This document shows positions 9,626 through 19,235 of a DNA stretch of 64,000 nt, piece after piece. A model generated the notes under the pieces. The model worked only from the letters and a program-made list of their open reading frames with translations. It was not told where the DNA came from and searched no databases. The stretch covers positions 62,888,288-62,952,287 of the forward strand of contig CM046006.1 of the NCBI GenBank assembly GCA_025175895.1, in the 5' to 3' direction. Every line of letters begins with the position of its first letter. The stretch's first letter is position 1. A program made the translations under genes and the position numbers. This stretch comes from Wurfbainia villosa (Eukaryota > Streptophyta > Magnoliopsida > Zingiberales > Zingiberaceae).

Positions 9626-11057
9626 TGTAGGATCGTTGGCGTCGCTAGAAAGGGGGGGGGAATGAATAGCTACGCTCGTCTTTTCGATTCGTTGTACCTT
9701 TCTACAATGATTAGTATGCAGCAGAAACAAGAAAACGAATACAAACGCAAGCACACCAATTTTACGTGGTTCGGAACATAAGTCCCTACTCCACGGTTGA
9801 GCCCTTGCCGGCTCTAGTGATGCACACCACCACTATAAACTTCTCCTTCTCCTTCTCGGTGATACACCGAAGGTGGAGCAACCCTTTTGCACAGTTTATC
9901 AGAAACTTTACAAGAAGGCTTACAGTAGACAATGAAGAAGTAGTAAAACAAATATAGATTTCAGAGAGAATGGTACTGCTCCTTGCTTGCTGAATCGTTG
10001 AAACTTTTGTTGGATGATCAAGGCTTTTTGAATGAAGAAGCTTTTTTCACCCGTGTCTTTCTTCAGAAAATGTCGTAAGTTCTCTCTGAATAACAACCCT
10101 GAATTGCTTTATAACTCGAGCCTGATTAGGGCTTTTCTGCCCGCTCAGTCGAGTCGCCTCGACTGGCGCCTCGACTAGAGCATTAATTGACATTTATTAA
10201 TGGCTTCAACGGTAAGATTTGGACCATAATTAGTTTTATTTCTGTTGAAAACATAGGTCCAATCGAGGCGATGATCCGCCGACTCGACTGGTAGGCTTTG
10301 GTTCCAACCGAACAGAGCAACAGTCGAGCTCCCAGTCGACAGTCCCTTGCGTCTGTTCCGTTGGATCAAAGCTCTAGTCGAGTCGTTGCCTCTACTGCTG
10401 TCGGATTTTCCTACGAACATACAGGCTACAGTCGAGACATCAACCGACTGTGGCTTGCCTCTGCTAGTAAGAAATAACCTCAGTCGAGGCGCCGCCTCGA
10501 CTGATACAGTCATAACCTGTTGCTTGTCCAGTGCAATCGAGCTCTCAGTCGACACCTCCTTGCGTCTGCTTAGTTGAACCAAGCATCAGTCGAGGCGTCG
10601 CCTCGACTGGTATGAGTCAACCTGCTGCTCGACAAGAGCAGTAGGTTCCAGTCGAGGTGTCATCTCGAGTACACCTTTACCTGATGCCTATAAATTACTG
10701 TTCATAGGTCTTCCATGCTAGGAATCATCTCTGGGACTTCGTGCCAAGACTCCCTATCCGGGTCTTCACTGCCAAGAGGTCGCGCCTCCGGGACTTCACT
10801 TCCAAGACTCCTCATTCGGGTCTTCACTTGCCAGGACTCCACATCTGGGTCTTCACTTGCCAGGACTCCACGTCCGGGTCTTCACTTGCCAGGACTCCAC
10901 GTCCAGGTCTTCATCAATCTTGTATCCAGTCCTCGACCTACAAGAGATTTCCTGAAAATACATCTCAAACAACTGTATGAGATAACACATAATTATCACC
11001 TTGACTTAAATCCTTGTCAATCACCAAAAACATCCTTTGGGTCTGATTGCACCAACA
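9626..11057 (-). repeat. 5' LTR of element H with two palindromic arrays
   Basis: On the minus strand it starts TGTTGGTGCAATC and ends GATCCTACA, with the U5 box near its end (about 9645-9670). Two repeat zones lie in the U3 half. At about 10140-10680 are palindromes of the type AGTCGAGGCGCCGCCTCGACT. At about 10741-10915 are six or so tandem units of about 29 bases in which AAGACTCC faces GGGTCTT. Only this LTR of H is present. Confidence 0.85.
10741..10915. repeat. Minisatellite in the H LTR
   Basis: Tandem units of about 29 bases follow the pattern GCCAGGACTCCACGTCCGGG plus TCTTCACTT. Later units are nearly identical and the first ones more diverged. Within a unit the AGGACTCC or AAGACTCC side is roughly complementary to the GGGTCTT side. 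Confidence 0.8.
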
Positions 11058-11374
11058 ATAAAAGGAGCTCAAGATGGGGGATTTTGCCAAGACTTTTGTG
11101 AAGCTATTGGAGGGGAATTGCTACTGCATTCCAGTCCTTCAAGAGTCATCTAAAGCATGCAACAAGCAAAGGGTTCAAAGAAAGCATTGTAAAGTGTTCT
11201 TTACGTGGATTTCATATTTGTATTGCGTGTGATTGTTATTGTTGTTATTTCTATTGTTATTCCACTGCATATATTAACGACAATTGTAGACAAGCACGCA
11301 AGAACGATCGTATTCCACCGTACGACGATTGAGGGCTATTCACCCCCCTCTAGCCGACCACCATCGACCCTACA
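11058..11374 (+). repeat. Partial 5' LTR of element B
   Basis: It begins inside the TATA region (ATAAAAGGAGCTC), matching 15537 onward of the 3' LTR, and ends CCCTACA before the primer site. Compared with the 3' LTR it also lacks about 170 bases after 11220, a deletion whose ends share the short word TTTGTATTG. Confidence 0.85.
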
Positions 11375-11388
11375 AGTGGTATCAGAGC
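11375..11388 (+). other. Primer-binding site of element B
   Basis: AGTGGTATCAGAGC directly follows the LTR terminus. Confidence 0.9.
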
Positions 11389-11431
11389 AAGGAGCTTGTC
11401 CAGGACTAACCGTCGACACAAGCACTATAAG

Positions 11432-13000
11432 ATTGCCGGCTACAACCTCTAACCACCAAAATTCGAAGGAGATTTTCAATGGTGGAGAAGAAAAATGGAG
11501 GTATATCTAGAAACCGATTTTGATTTCATGCTAATCTTAGAAAATGGTTTCGAATTGCCTAGGGATAAAAGCAATAGGCAAATTGAAAAGTCAAGGTGGA
11601 CCCAAGACCAAATTAAGGACTTCGAGACTAATCTCAAGGTAATCTAATTACTTAGTGATTTAATTCCTAACAACATTTGGTCTAGGCTAGGTAACTATAG
11701 GGATGCAAGGGAGTTATGGAATAAGGTAATCAAATTTCAAGAAATTCCCGAATCGGCACAAGTAGAGGAAGATGCCGTGGAAGAAAGTCCATCCACATTC
11801 GACGATGTAGATGATTTGGTGGAGACCTCTACCTCTAGTATTGAGGGGGAGGAGAGGCAATCTTCCATCCCGGAGCAAGTTCAACAAGAAACATCCACAT
11901 CCGGGAGAAATGAAGAGCAAGAAGAAAACTCCTTAGGTAACTCAAGTGTTATGATTTTAAATAAAGATCATATAATATGCTTTGAGTGTAGGGAACAAGG
12001 GCACTATAAAAGTAAGTGTTCTAAGAAGGTGAAGAAGACTTAACCGGCACCAAAAGCCCAAAATGCAGGAGTCCCCACAATTAGAATCAAGGAGCACATT
12101 GTGTGCTTCAAATGCAACCAAATGGGGCATTATAGAAGCCAATGCCCTAGGGGGAGGAAGAAAGGGCAAGGAGGTGTATCTCATGTGGGGGGAGCTTCCC
12201 AAGCTAACCCTAAGGTAAATTTAATTAATGCACCTTCAATTCCTAAAGTTAAAAAGCATGCTAAGAATTATTTTAGCTCTCTTGCAATTATCAATGAAAA
12301 GCATGCTAGTAGGAAGAAATATGTTTGTCTAGGTGCCATGCATGTAGAATTATCTAAGGATAAACCTAGGACCAATAATACTAGACCTATCCTGCCTAGG
12401 GAGAGCATTAAGAGAATAGAAGAAAATTTGGATATTAATCCCAAAAAGTCTAGGCATATTCCTAAAAAGAGGCCTTCCCAAAAATCCAATGATAAATCAA
12501 AATTGGGAAAATTAGAATTAGAAAACCAAGTCTTGAGGTCAAGACTTGAGAGAATGGAAAAGACCCATAGGATTATAGAAAATTCTATTCAAGGGTCAAA
12601 CTCCCAAAAGTCAAGACCTAGGGTTCAAAAACGGTCTAAGGGCAAGGAAGGTTTGGGTCACAAACCTAAGCCCAAGAAGACTTATCATAATGATCCATTT
12701 GATTATGGAACAACATCTAGGTCTAAGAAAACCAAGGCTAATAGGGAAGTTATCCCTAAGACTAGCCATGGTGTATTCTTAGTGGCTAAGGACTTAGGAA
12801 AAACCAAGAAAGCCACTAAGAAGGTCAAAGGGGGAGTTACCTTTAGAGTTGACCTAGGAAAGACCAAAAAGACTATGACTGCAAAGCCTAAAAGGGTAAT
12901 TAGGAAGGTATCTAGGGAAGTTATCCCTATTGAATACCTTGTTAACCCAAGGAACTCCAATAGGTATTGGGTTCCTAGGAGCGTAATCGATTCACGCTAA
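11432..13000 (+). pseudogene. gag of element B, mosaic type with two zinc knuckles, inactivated
   Basis: The reading frame is constant but the start ATG is ATT, and stops occur at about 11450, 11645 and 12041. About the first 60 codons resemble the A/E Gag (PPKFEG, ENGFELPRD). From LIPNNIWSRLGNYRDA onward it resembles the Gag of G. Two knuckles follow (CFECREQGHYKSKC, then CFKCNQMGHYRSQC), then a very basic region, a coiled coil (LELENQVLRSRLERME) and the ending VNPRNSNRYWVPRSVIDSR. A Gag with one knuckle is the usual copia form. The extra knuckle and the basic tail suggest strong RNA binding, which is an inference. The long open part is 12101-13000. Confidence 0.85.
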
Positions 13001-14588
13001 ATGGGTTAGGGTGTGTCAACCCTAAGTGGATGTGTAGTTAACCTAGTCATGATGAGTTGACACATTAGGATGTGCCAATATGATTTGAGAAGTTGAAAAA
13101 TAATTAAATTGGCACAAATAGGTCTTAGAGGTATGGGTGTGCCATTTTGGGTTTATGGCACACTAGGGGGATAAATGCCATTAAGGCAAAAATGGACTTA
13201 ATTCCTAGAAATGGCAATTTGGATGTAACACTTAGGTATTTTATACCTTAGTATATTTTACTTGTCATGATTTATTTGCCTTGCCATCTCATGACATCAT
13301 TTTCATTTTTATCTCTAAAAATGTCATGATCATGTTTAGACTTATTTTTATATGTCATGTATGCTAACATTTCATTCACATGCCATGACATCATGATTTT
13401 GGCATATGCTTTCATTTATATCATATCTATGCCATAATCATCATTATGCATAAAATAAAATGGAATTAAGGACAATGACATGATTTGAAGTCCCATGCAT
13501 AAGGGAATTAAATAGAGTTGCCTTAGAATATGAATGAGACCATTAAAGAACAAAAAAACCACATCTCACTAGAATATTTGACTTGAATGTGTTTTGCACA
13601 TTTAGATACAAGTGAGATGTTTAGAAAAAAAAAAGAATTAAAGGTTTTGGAAATATTTTGAAAACTTTTTGAAAAATCTTGATGAAGTCTATCTTTTGAT
13701 AGCAATCACCATTGAATGGGATGATACAAAGAGGGCTCAATATTGAAGCTTTTCTTAACTTTTGGACTTTGTATCAATCTCGCTATTTTATAGGTAAAAT
13801 AATTTTCTAATATTTTTCACCCATAATAATTGTGATAAGTAATATACGTACAAAATTTCATGATTTATCAACGTATGTATATTTACTTATGAATTTCATA
13901 AATTCGTTTCTGAAATTCAGAAAACTGCAATTGCAATTATCAGTCGACTGCCATGGTGGCCAGTCGACTAATGTGGGATGGAGTTGACTGGTAGCTGAGA
14001 GAGTCGACTGGCACAGGCTGATTTCAGGTAAACATTGGTAGTTAGGCCCATGTTCAGCTGTGTTTTGGTCCCCTAACTACTCCTAACCCTAGGACTTGCT
14101 TGGGAGAGCATTAGAAAGGGTTGAAATCCATTGGACATGAATTAGGAGAAGTGTCTAAGGAGAGTATCAATTTTAAGGTGGATGAGAGTTCATTGTTGAA
14201 CTTTGCCTTAATTTTGATTGGTTAAATGTTCCTATTGGGTTAGGAACACTCCAAGGATATTGTTGGTGCAATGGTCAAGGGGGAGCAAGACTTTAGGGGG
14301 AGGTATCCATCATGGAAAGATGGATGTGTATTTCCTCATGGGAGAAAAATTGGGTTGCCTCTCTTAAGTGATATGGGATCACTAGAAAGATTGTAGGCAT
14401 GTGTTCCTCCAAGGGAGAGATTGTAAGATCTCATTGGGATATGAGACATTCATACCCTTGGGGAGGACCTTTTTGATGTAATGTCAAAAAGGGAGAGAAG
14501 TTACCAAGTTACCAATTAGGGTTCGTTGAAATTCTCATTGGGATGTGAGAATTTCCAATATGGGAGAATTGGTAGACTTGAGATGGTA
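13001..14588 (+). other. Non-coding 3' region of element B
   Basis: No ORF that I can support; homologous to 29323-30867 in F and 62473-64000 in G. It holds CAGTCGACTG-type palindromes near 13941-14020, several purine tracts in the last 350 bases, and at 14261 a copy of the LTR terminus TGTTGGTGCAAT. Confidence 0.75.
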
Positions 14589-14683
14589 GTTTTGTCAATC
14601 ATCAAAAAGGGAGAGATTGTTGGTGCAATCGGCCCAGGTTGACTCGAGTTTGACTCGAGCAGTATTTTGATGATTGACAAAAC
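14589..14683 (+). repeat. Perfect 19-bp inverted repeat around the PPT/3' LTR junction of B
   Basis: GTTTTGTCAATCATCAAAA at 14589-14607 is the exact complement of TTTTGATGATTGACAAAAC at 14665-14683. The loop contains the polypurine tract and the first 47 bases of the LTR. Confidence 0.9.
14604..14617 (+). other. Polypurine tract of element B
   Basis: AAAAAGGGAGAGAT directly precedes TGTTGGTGC of the 3' LTR. Confidence 0.85.
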
Positions 14684-16028
14684 TTATGACATGGGATTGT
14701 CATAGGAAAGTCCAACATGGAGTTGGCATGGAAAATCCAAGCATGAAGCTTGGTGTGGGAAAGTCCAACATGGAGTTGGCATGGAAAATCCAAGCATGGA
14801 GCTTGGTGTTGAAAATTCCAAAGAATTGCGAAGCCATGCTCTTGGTGCTTGGTGAGAAATGCATTGCGAAGTCGTGCGCTTAGTGCATGTGGAAAGTCTT
14901 GAGGACTTGGTAAGTTCACTAGGCTCAGGGTCCTTGAGTCGGTGAAGGATGGCATTGCGAAGTCGTGCGCTTGGTGCATCCGAGGGACCGCCGGACGGGG
15001 AGCGAATGGAGTGAGCTCAAAGGGAAGCATACTTCGAGGGCATGAGACGCGAAGGATGACATTGCGAAGTCGTGCGCTTGATGCATCCGAGGGACGTAGG
15101 CTGAGGGAAGAGAGCTTCGGTGGGGAACTCCATGAGGGATAAGGTGGACTTGGCCAAGTGGCTAAGACTGAGTGTCGGAGGATCAAACAACTTGGGTTTG
15201 AGATTTTACCCGACATCAGTCGACCGGCATAGGTGTCAGTCGACTGCTCTAAGTCGGCTAGGGTTCGACTGGTGTTTGGCTGGATCAAGTTGACATCAGT
15301 CGACTGCTTAAGGGAAGCAGTCGACTAATCGCACTGTCCACGGGCACAGAAGCTAGTCGAGCTCGCCTGCACTCGACTGATGGGTTACCAGTCGACTGAT
15401 GGGTACCCTCAGTCGACTGATGTGTGATCTGTTGGAACTTGACCAATGTGGATTTGGCCGTTAACGGCTATAGGACCAGTCGACTGATGGTCACGATCAG
15501 TCGACTGATGCGCACGAAATCAGCTTGATGCAGGTTATAAAAGGAGCTCAAGATGGGGTATTTCGCCAAGACTTTTGTGAAGCTATTGGAGGGGAATTGC
15601 TGTTGCATTCCAGTCCTTCAAGAGCCATCTAAAGCAAGCAATAAGCAAAGGATTCAAAGCAAGCATTGTAAAGTGTTCTTTATGTGGATTTCGTATTTGT
15701 CTTTGTATTGTTTGTATTTCATATTACTTAGTGTAATTGCTTGTGAGAGGTTTCTCCACCTCCGACGTGTTGTCGAGAAGGAGTGGTTTAGTTAGTGTCG
15801 TGCGCATAACTAGAGCTCGGTGAGCTCGCCCGTGGAGTAGGAACCATTCTGTTCTGAACCACGTATATCTTGTGTATTGCGTGTGATTGTTATTGTTGTT
15901 ATTTCTATTGTTATTCCACTACATATATTAACAACAATTGTAGACAATCATGCAAGAACGATCGTATTCCATCGTACGATGATTGAGGGCTATTCACCCC
16001 CCTCTAGCCGACCACCATCGACCCTACA
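14618..16028 (+). repeat. 3' LTR of element B
   Basis: It starts TGTTGGTGCAATCGGCCC and ends CCCTACA. Its U3 carries CCAAG..CTTGG-type short repeats (about 14700-14820), two or three copies of the GTGCGCTTGGTGCATCCGAG block, and then an array of CAGTCGACTG palindromes (about 15205-15520) just before the TATA box at 15536. This is the best-preserved palindrome array of the B/F type. Confidence 0.92.
15536..15542 (+). promoter_or_regulatory. TATA box of the B 3' LTR
   Basis: TATAAAA lies right after the palindrome array, at the position equivalent to the TATA motifs of A, E and F. Confidence 0.65.
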
Positions 16029-16790
16029 ATCGACAGAAATCCCTTCTTGGAATTCTTCATGGAAACCCGTAGTAATACCGTGTCAATATATGTACTCTGA
16101 CTTAGGCCAAGCAATCTCTTAGATCTATCTCTATAGATCTTGATGCCTAGAATATAGGCTGCTTTACCTAAGTCCTTTATTGAGAAACACTTCCCTAGCC
16201 AAGTCTTCACAGACTGTAGCGAAGGGATTCATTTCCAATGAGTAGTATGTCATCCACATATAATATAAGGAAGACAACTGTGTTCCCATTAACCCTCTTG
16301 TAGACACAGGGTTCATCTTCATTCTTGATGAAACCAAACTGTTTGATCGCATCATCGAATCAAAGATTCTAGCTCTGAGAAGCTTGCTTTAGCCCATAAA
16401 TGGACCTTTGTATCTTGCATACTTTGTCAGTATACTGTGGATCTACTAAACCCTCAGATTGTGTCATGTACACATCCTCAAGCAAGTTTTCATTCAAAAA
16501 TGTGGTTTTGACATTCATTTACTAGATCTCATAATCGTGGTACGCTGCAATAGCAAGCATGATCCGAATGGACTTAAACATTGCAACTGGAGAAAAGGTT
16601 TCATCATAGTCAATACCATGAATTTGCTTGAAATCTTTAGCCACCAATCGGCCCTTATAGGTATGCGTAGTCCATCCATGTCAGTCTTTCTCTTAAAGAC
16701 CCACTTACACCCAAAGGGTTTGACACCTTCAAGTGGATCAACCAAAGTCCATACTCGATTGGTGTATATGTATTCCATCTTGGATCTCAT
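16029..16790 (-). pseudogene. Reverse transcriptase fragment of C1
   Basis: Pieces in different frames match copia RT: VWTLVDPLEGVKPFGCKW at the start, a broken middle, and YILGIKIYRDRSKRLLGLSQ near the cut. The YVDD region is out of frame. The sequence ends at the B insertion at 16028, so the thumb and RNase H are lost. Frameshifts and stops make it non-functional. Confidence 0.8.
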
Positions 16791-16799
16791 GGCCTCTAG

Positions 16800-18611
16800 C
16801 TATTTCTCAGAATCTGAACTCATCACAGCTTCCTGATAGGTGGTAGGCTCATTCTCAACGAGCATAATGTCATCATGGTCAGACAAGAGAAATGAGTATC
16901 TCTCAGGCTGACGATGTACCCTATCAAACCTGCGAAGAGGTAGGTCTACCTGAATAGGTTGTTGTTCCACAACTCTTTGTGCAACAATCTCATCATCCAC
17001 AACACTTTGTGGTTCTTGTTCAACCTCCATCAAGGCCTCAATGCTATGGTTCATATCTTGAATTTCTTCAAGATCGAGCGTACTCCCACTAGTTTTTCTA
17101 GAAACAAAGTCCCTTTCTAGAAATACCCGAGTCTTTGCCACAAACACTTTGTGCTGACTGGGAATGTAGAAGTAATATCCCTTCGTTTCCTTAGGATATT
17201 CAACAAAATAGCACTTATCAGATTTGGGTCCCAGTTTGTCTGAGACTTGATGTCGAACGTAAGCCTCACAACCCCAAATCCTCATGAAAGACATCTGGGG
17301 ATTTTTTCCTATCCATATCGTATATGGTGTCTTTATCACAGCTTTGGATGGAACACGGTTAAGTGTGAAGGCTGCTGTGTCTAGAGCATATCTCCAAAAG
17401 GATATAGGAAGATCTGTGTGACTCATCATAGATCGTACTATATCTAATAGGGTATGATTCCTCCTTTCAAATACACCATTCCATTGTGGTGTTCCAGGAG
17501 GAGTGAGTTGGGATAGAATCCTACACTCAGCTAGATAGTCACAAAACTTATGGCTAAGGTATTCACCACCTCGATCTGATCGAAGTATCTTAATACTCTT
17601 GCCAAGCTGGTTTTGTACTTCATTCATGAATTCTTTGAACTTTTCAAAGGATTCTGACTTATGTGTCATCAGATACACATAACCATATCTACTGAAGTCA
17701 TCAGTAAATGTAATGAAGTACCTATAACCACCTCTAGCAGCGACATTGAAAGGGCCACACACATCACTATGTATAAGTCCTAACAAGTCTATTACTCTTT
17801 CGCTGTGTCCACTAAAGGGAGTCTTGGTCATCTTGCCTAGAAGGCAAGATTCGCATGTCTCATATGATTCAAAATCAAATGAGTCCAACAACCCATCCTT
17901 ATGGAGCTGGGATAAGCGACTCTCATTTAAGTGACCTAAGCGACAATGCCAGAGATAGATTTGGTTCAACTCATTTGACTTGAACCTTTTGGTACTTATG
18001 TTATAGATGGGGTTCTTTAAGTCTATAATGTAGATTCTGTTCATTAGAGGTGCACTACAATAGAACATATCATTTAAATAAATGAAACAACATTAATTCT
18101 TTATTATAAATGAAAAGCCTATCTTATCTAAACAAGAAACTGAAATGATGTTCTTTGTGAGAGCAGACACATAACAACATTCATCTAATTCTAGTACAAG
18201 CCCAGAGGGCAGAGATAGAAAATAAGTTCCGACAACAATAGCAACAACCCTTGCTCCATTGCCTACTCGTAGGTCTACCTCGCCCTTCATCAATGCCCTG
18301 CTATTTCTCAGCGCCTGTACATTAGTGCAAATGTGAGAAGCATATCCGGTATCAAATACCCACGACGAAGAAATAGATAGATTGATTTCTATAACATATA
18401 TACCTGAAGTAGAAGTCTCACTTCTCTTCTTCTTAAGATCTTCTAGGTATCCTTTGCAGTTTCGCTTCCAGTGACCGGTCTGACCGCAGTGATAGCATTC
18501 ACCTTCCTTGGCAACCCCTCCTTTAGGTTTCAGTGCCTTGCCTTTGCCCTTAGCTTGGGACTTTCCCTTACTTTTAGGCTTGCCCTTGCCTTTCTTCTTT
18601 TGCACCATCAA
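16800..18611 (-). pseudogene. Zinc knuckle, protease and integrase region of C1
   Basis: In one frame from 18611 there is a CCHC knuckle (CYHCGQTGHWKRNC) and a protease site where the usual DTGC reads DTGY, so a key motif residue is changed. Then come HCRLGHLNESRLSQL with CESCLLGK (HHCC region) and the integrase core with aspartates in HSDVCGP and RSDRGGEYL and the glutamate in FERRNH. Stops in the same frame lie at 18093-18095 and 16800-16802; the latter is a TAG where C2 has TGG. The region continues gag and would have been one gag-pol frame. Confidence 0.83.
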
Positions 18612-18644
18612 AATGGAGTTGGGCTTTGCCTTCTTAAGGTTGAG

Positions 18645-19235
18645 CTAAGCAGTTCTCAACATGATAAACATCTCAGGAAGTGGCTTATCAATTTCATTCA
18701 AGTTGTAATTCATGACAAATTGATTGTAACTTTCTGGCAATGATTGCAAGATCAAGTCAGTGGCCAGTTCTTGGCCAAGTGGGAATCCCAACCGCTGTAG
18801 GTTTTCTATGTACCCAATCATCTTGAGTAAATATAGACCTACGAGATTCCCATCTTGCATCTTGCACTGAAATAATGCCTTAGAGATCTCGAATCTCTCG
18901 TGCCTTGCTTGTCCTTCATACAGTTGACGAAGATGTTCAATTATATCAAAAGCATTCATCAACTCGTGTTTCTTCTGAAGCTTAGAGTTCATGGTCGCGA
19001 GCATGAGGCATGACACATCTAATGCATCATCTTGATGCTTCTTGTAAGCATCTCGGTCAGCTCGTGAGGCAGTGGCTGGAGGTGCTTCCGGAATGGGTTG
19101 CTCCACGACGTACAATTTTCTTTCTTGTTTGAGAACAATTCTCAGATTCCTGTACCAGTCTAGGAAATTAGCTCCATTGAGCTTGTCCTTCTCAAGGACA
19201 GAACGCAGGGAGAGAGTGTTCGTGTTTGACGACAT
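18645..19235 (-). pseudogene. gag N-terminal part of C1
   Basis: The 196-codon frame starts MSSNTNTLSLRSVLEKDK and carries the copia Gag core (NFLDWYRNLRIVLKQE, NQFVMNYNLNEIDKPL). It ends at TAG 18645-18647, where an in-frame continuation leads to the zinc knuckle. The same TAG is at 38405-38407 in C2, while the related Gag of D has a glutamate codon near this point. The nonsense mutation therefore predates the duplication of the region. Confidence 0.82.

Larger units (their letters stand above)
6901..11057 (-). mobile_element. Element H: truncated Sirevirus-like copia, minus strand
   Basis: Reading right to left there is a 5' LTR (11057 to 9626), primer site, gag, protease and most of integrase. 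RT, RNase H and the 3' LTR are missing. The Gag has the coiled coil followed by LNMILDAQRA and GIGY, matching the Gag of the GAG-only elements here, so H is the closest pol-bearing relative in the window. The right end abuts 11058, which is inside the 5' LTR of element B, so H inserted there and a later deletion removed its 3' half together with the left part of B. No target duplication can be checked. Confidence 0.85.
11058..16028 (+). mobile_element. Element B: GAG-only LTR element, 5' LTR truncated
   Basis: It consists of a partial 5' LTR, primer site, decayed gag with two zinc knuckles, about 1.6 kb of non-coding DNA with many purine tracts, and a complete 3' LTR. No pol domain is present. 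The right end (CCCTACA at 16028) lies inside the RT of copia C1, as shown by comparison with the uninterrupted copy near 35795. The left end is missing because of the H insertion and a later deletion, so the duplication cannot be confirmed. Confidence 0.85.

Noticed and set aside
9651..9660. Run of ten G bases as a regulatory tract
   Set aside because: It is the complement of the U5 C-rich box of element H and is explained by that feature.
13001..14617. Envelope-like gene in the long region between gag and the 3' LTR
   Set aside because: Some Sireviruses carry an envelope-like ORF here, but no frame longer than about 100 codons, signal peptide or transmembrane segment is visible in B, A, E or F.
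15205..15520. CRISPR-like array of CAGTCGACTG repeats
   Set aside because: The repeat is only 10 bases, spacing is irregular, and the setting is a plant LTR promoter.
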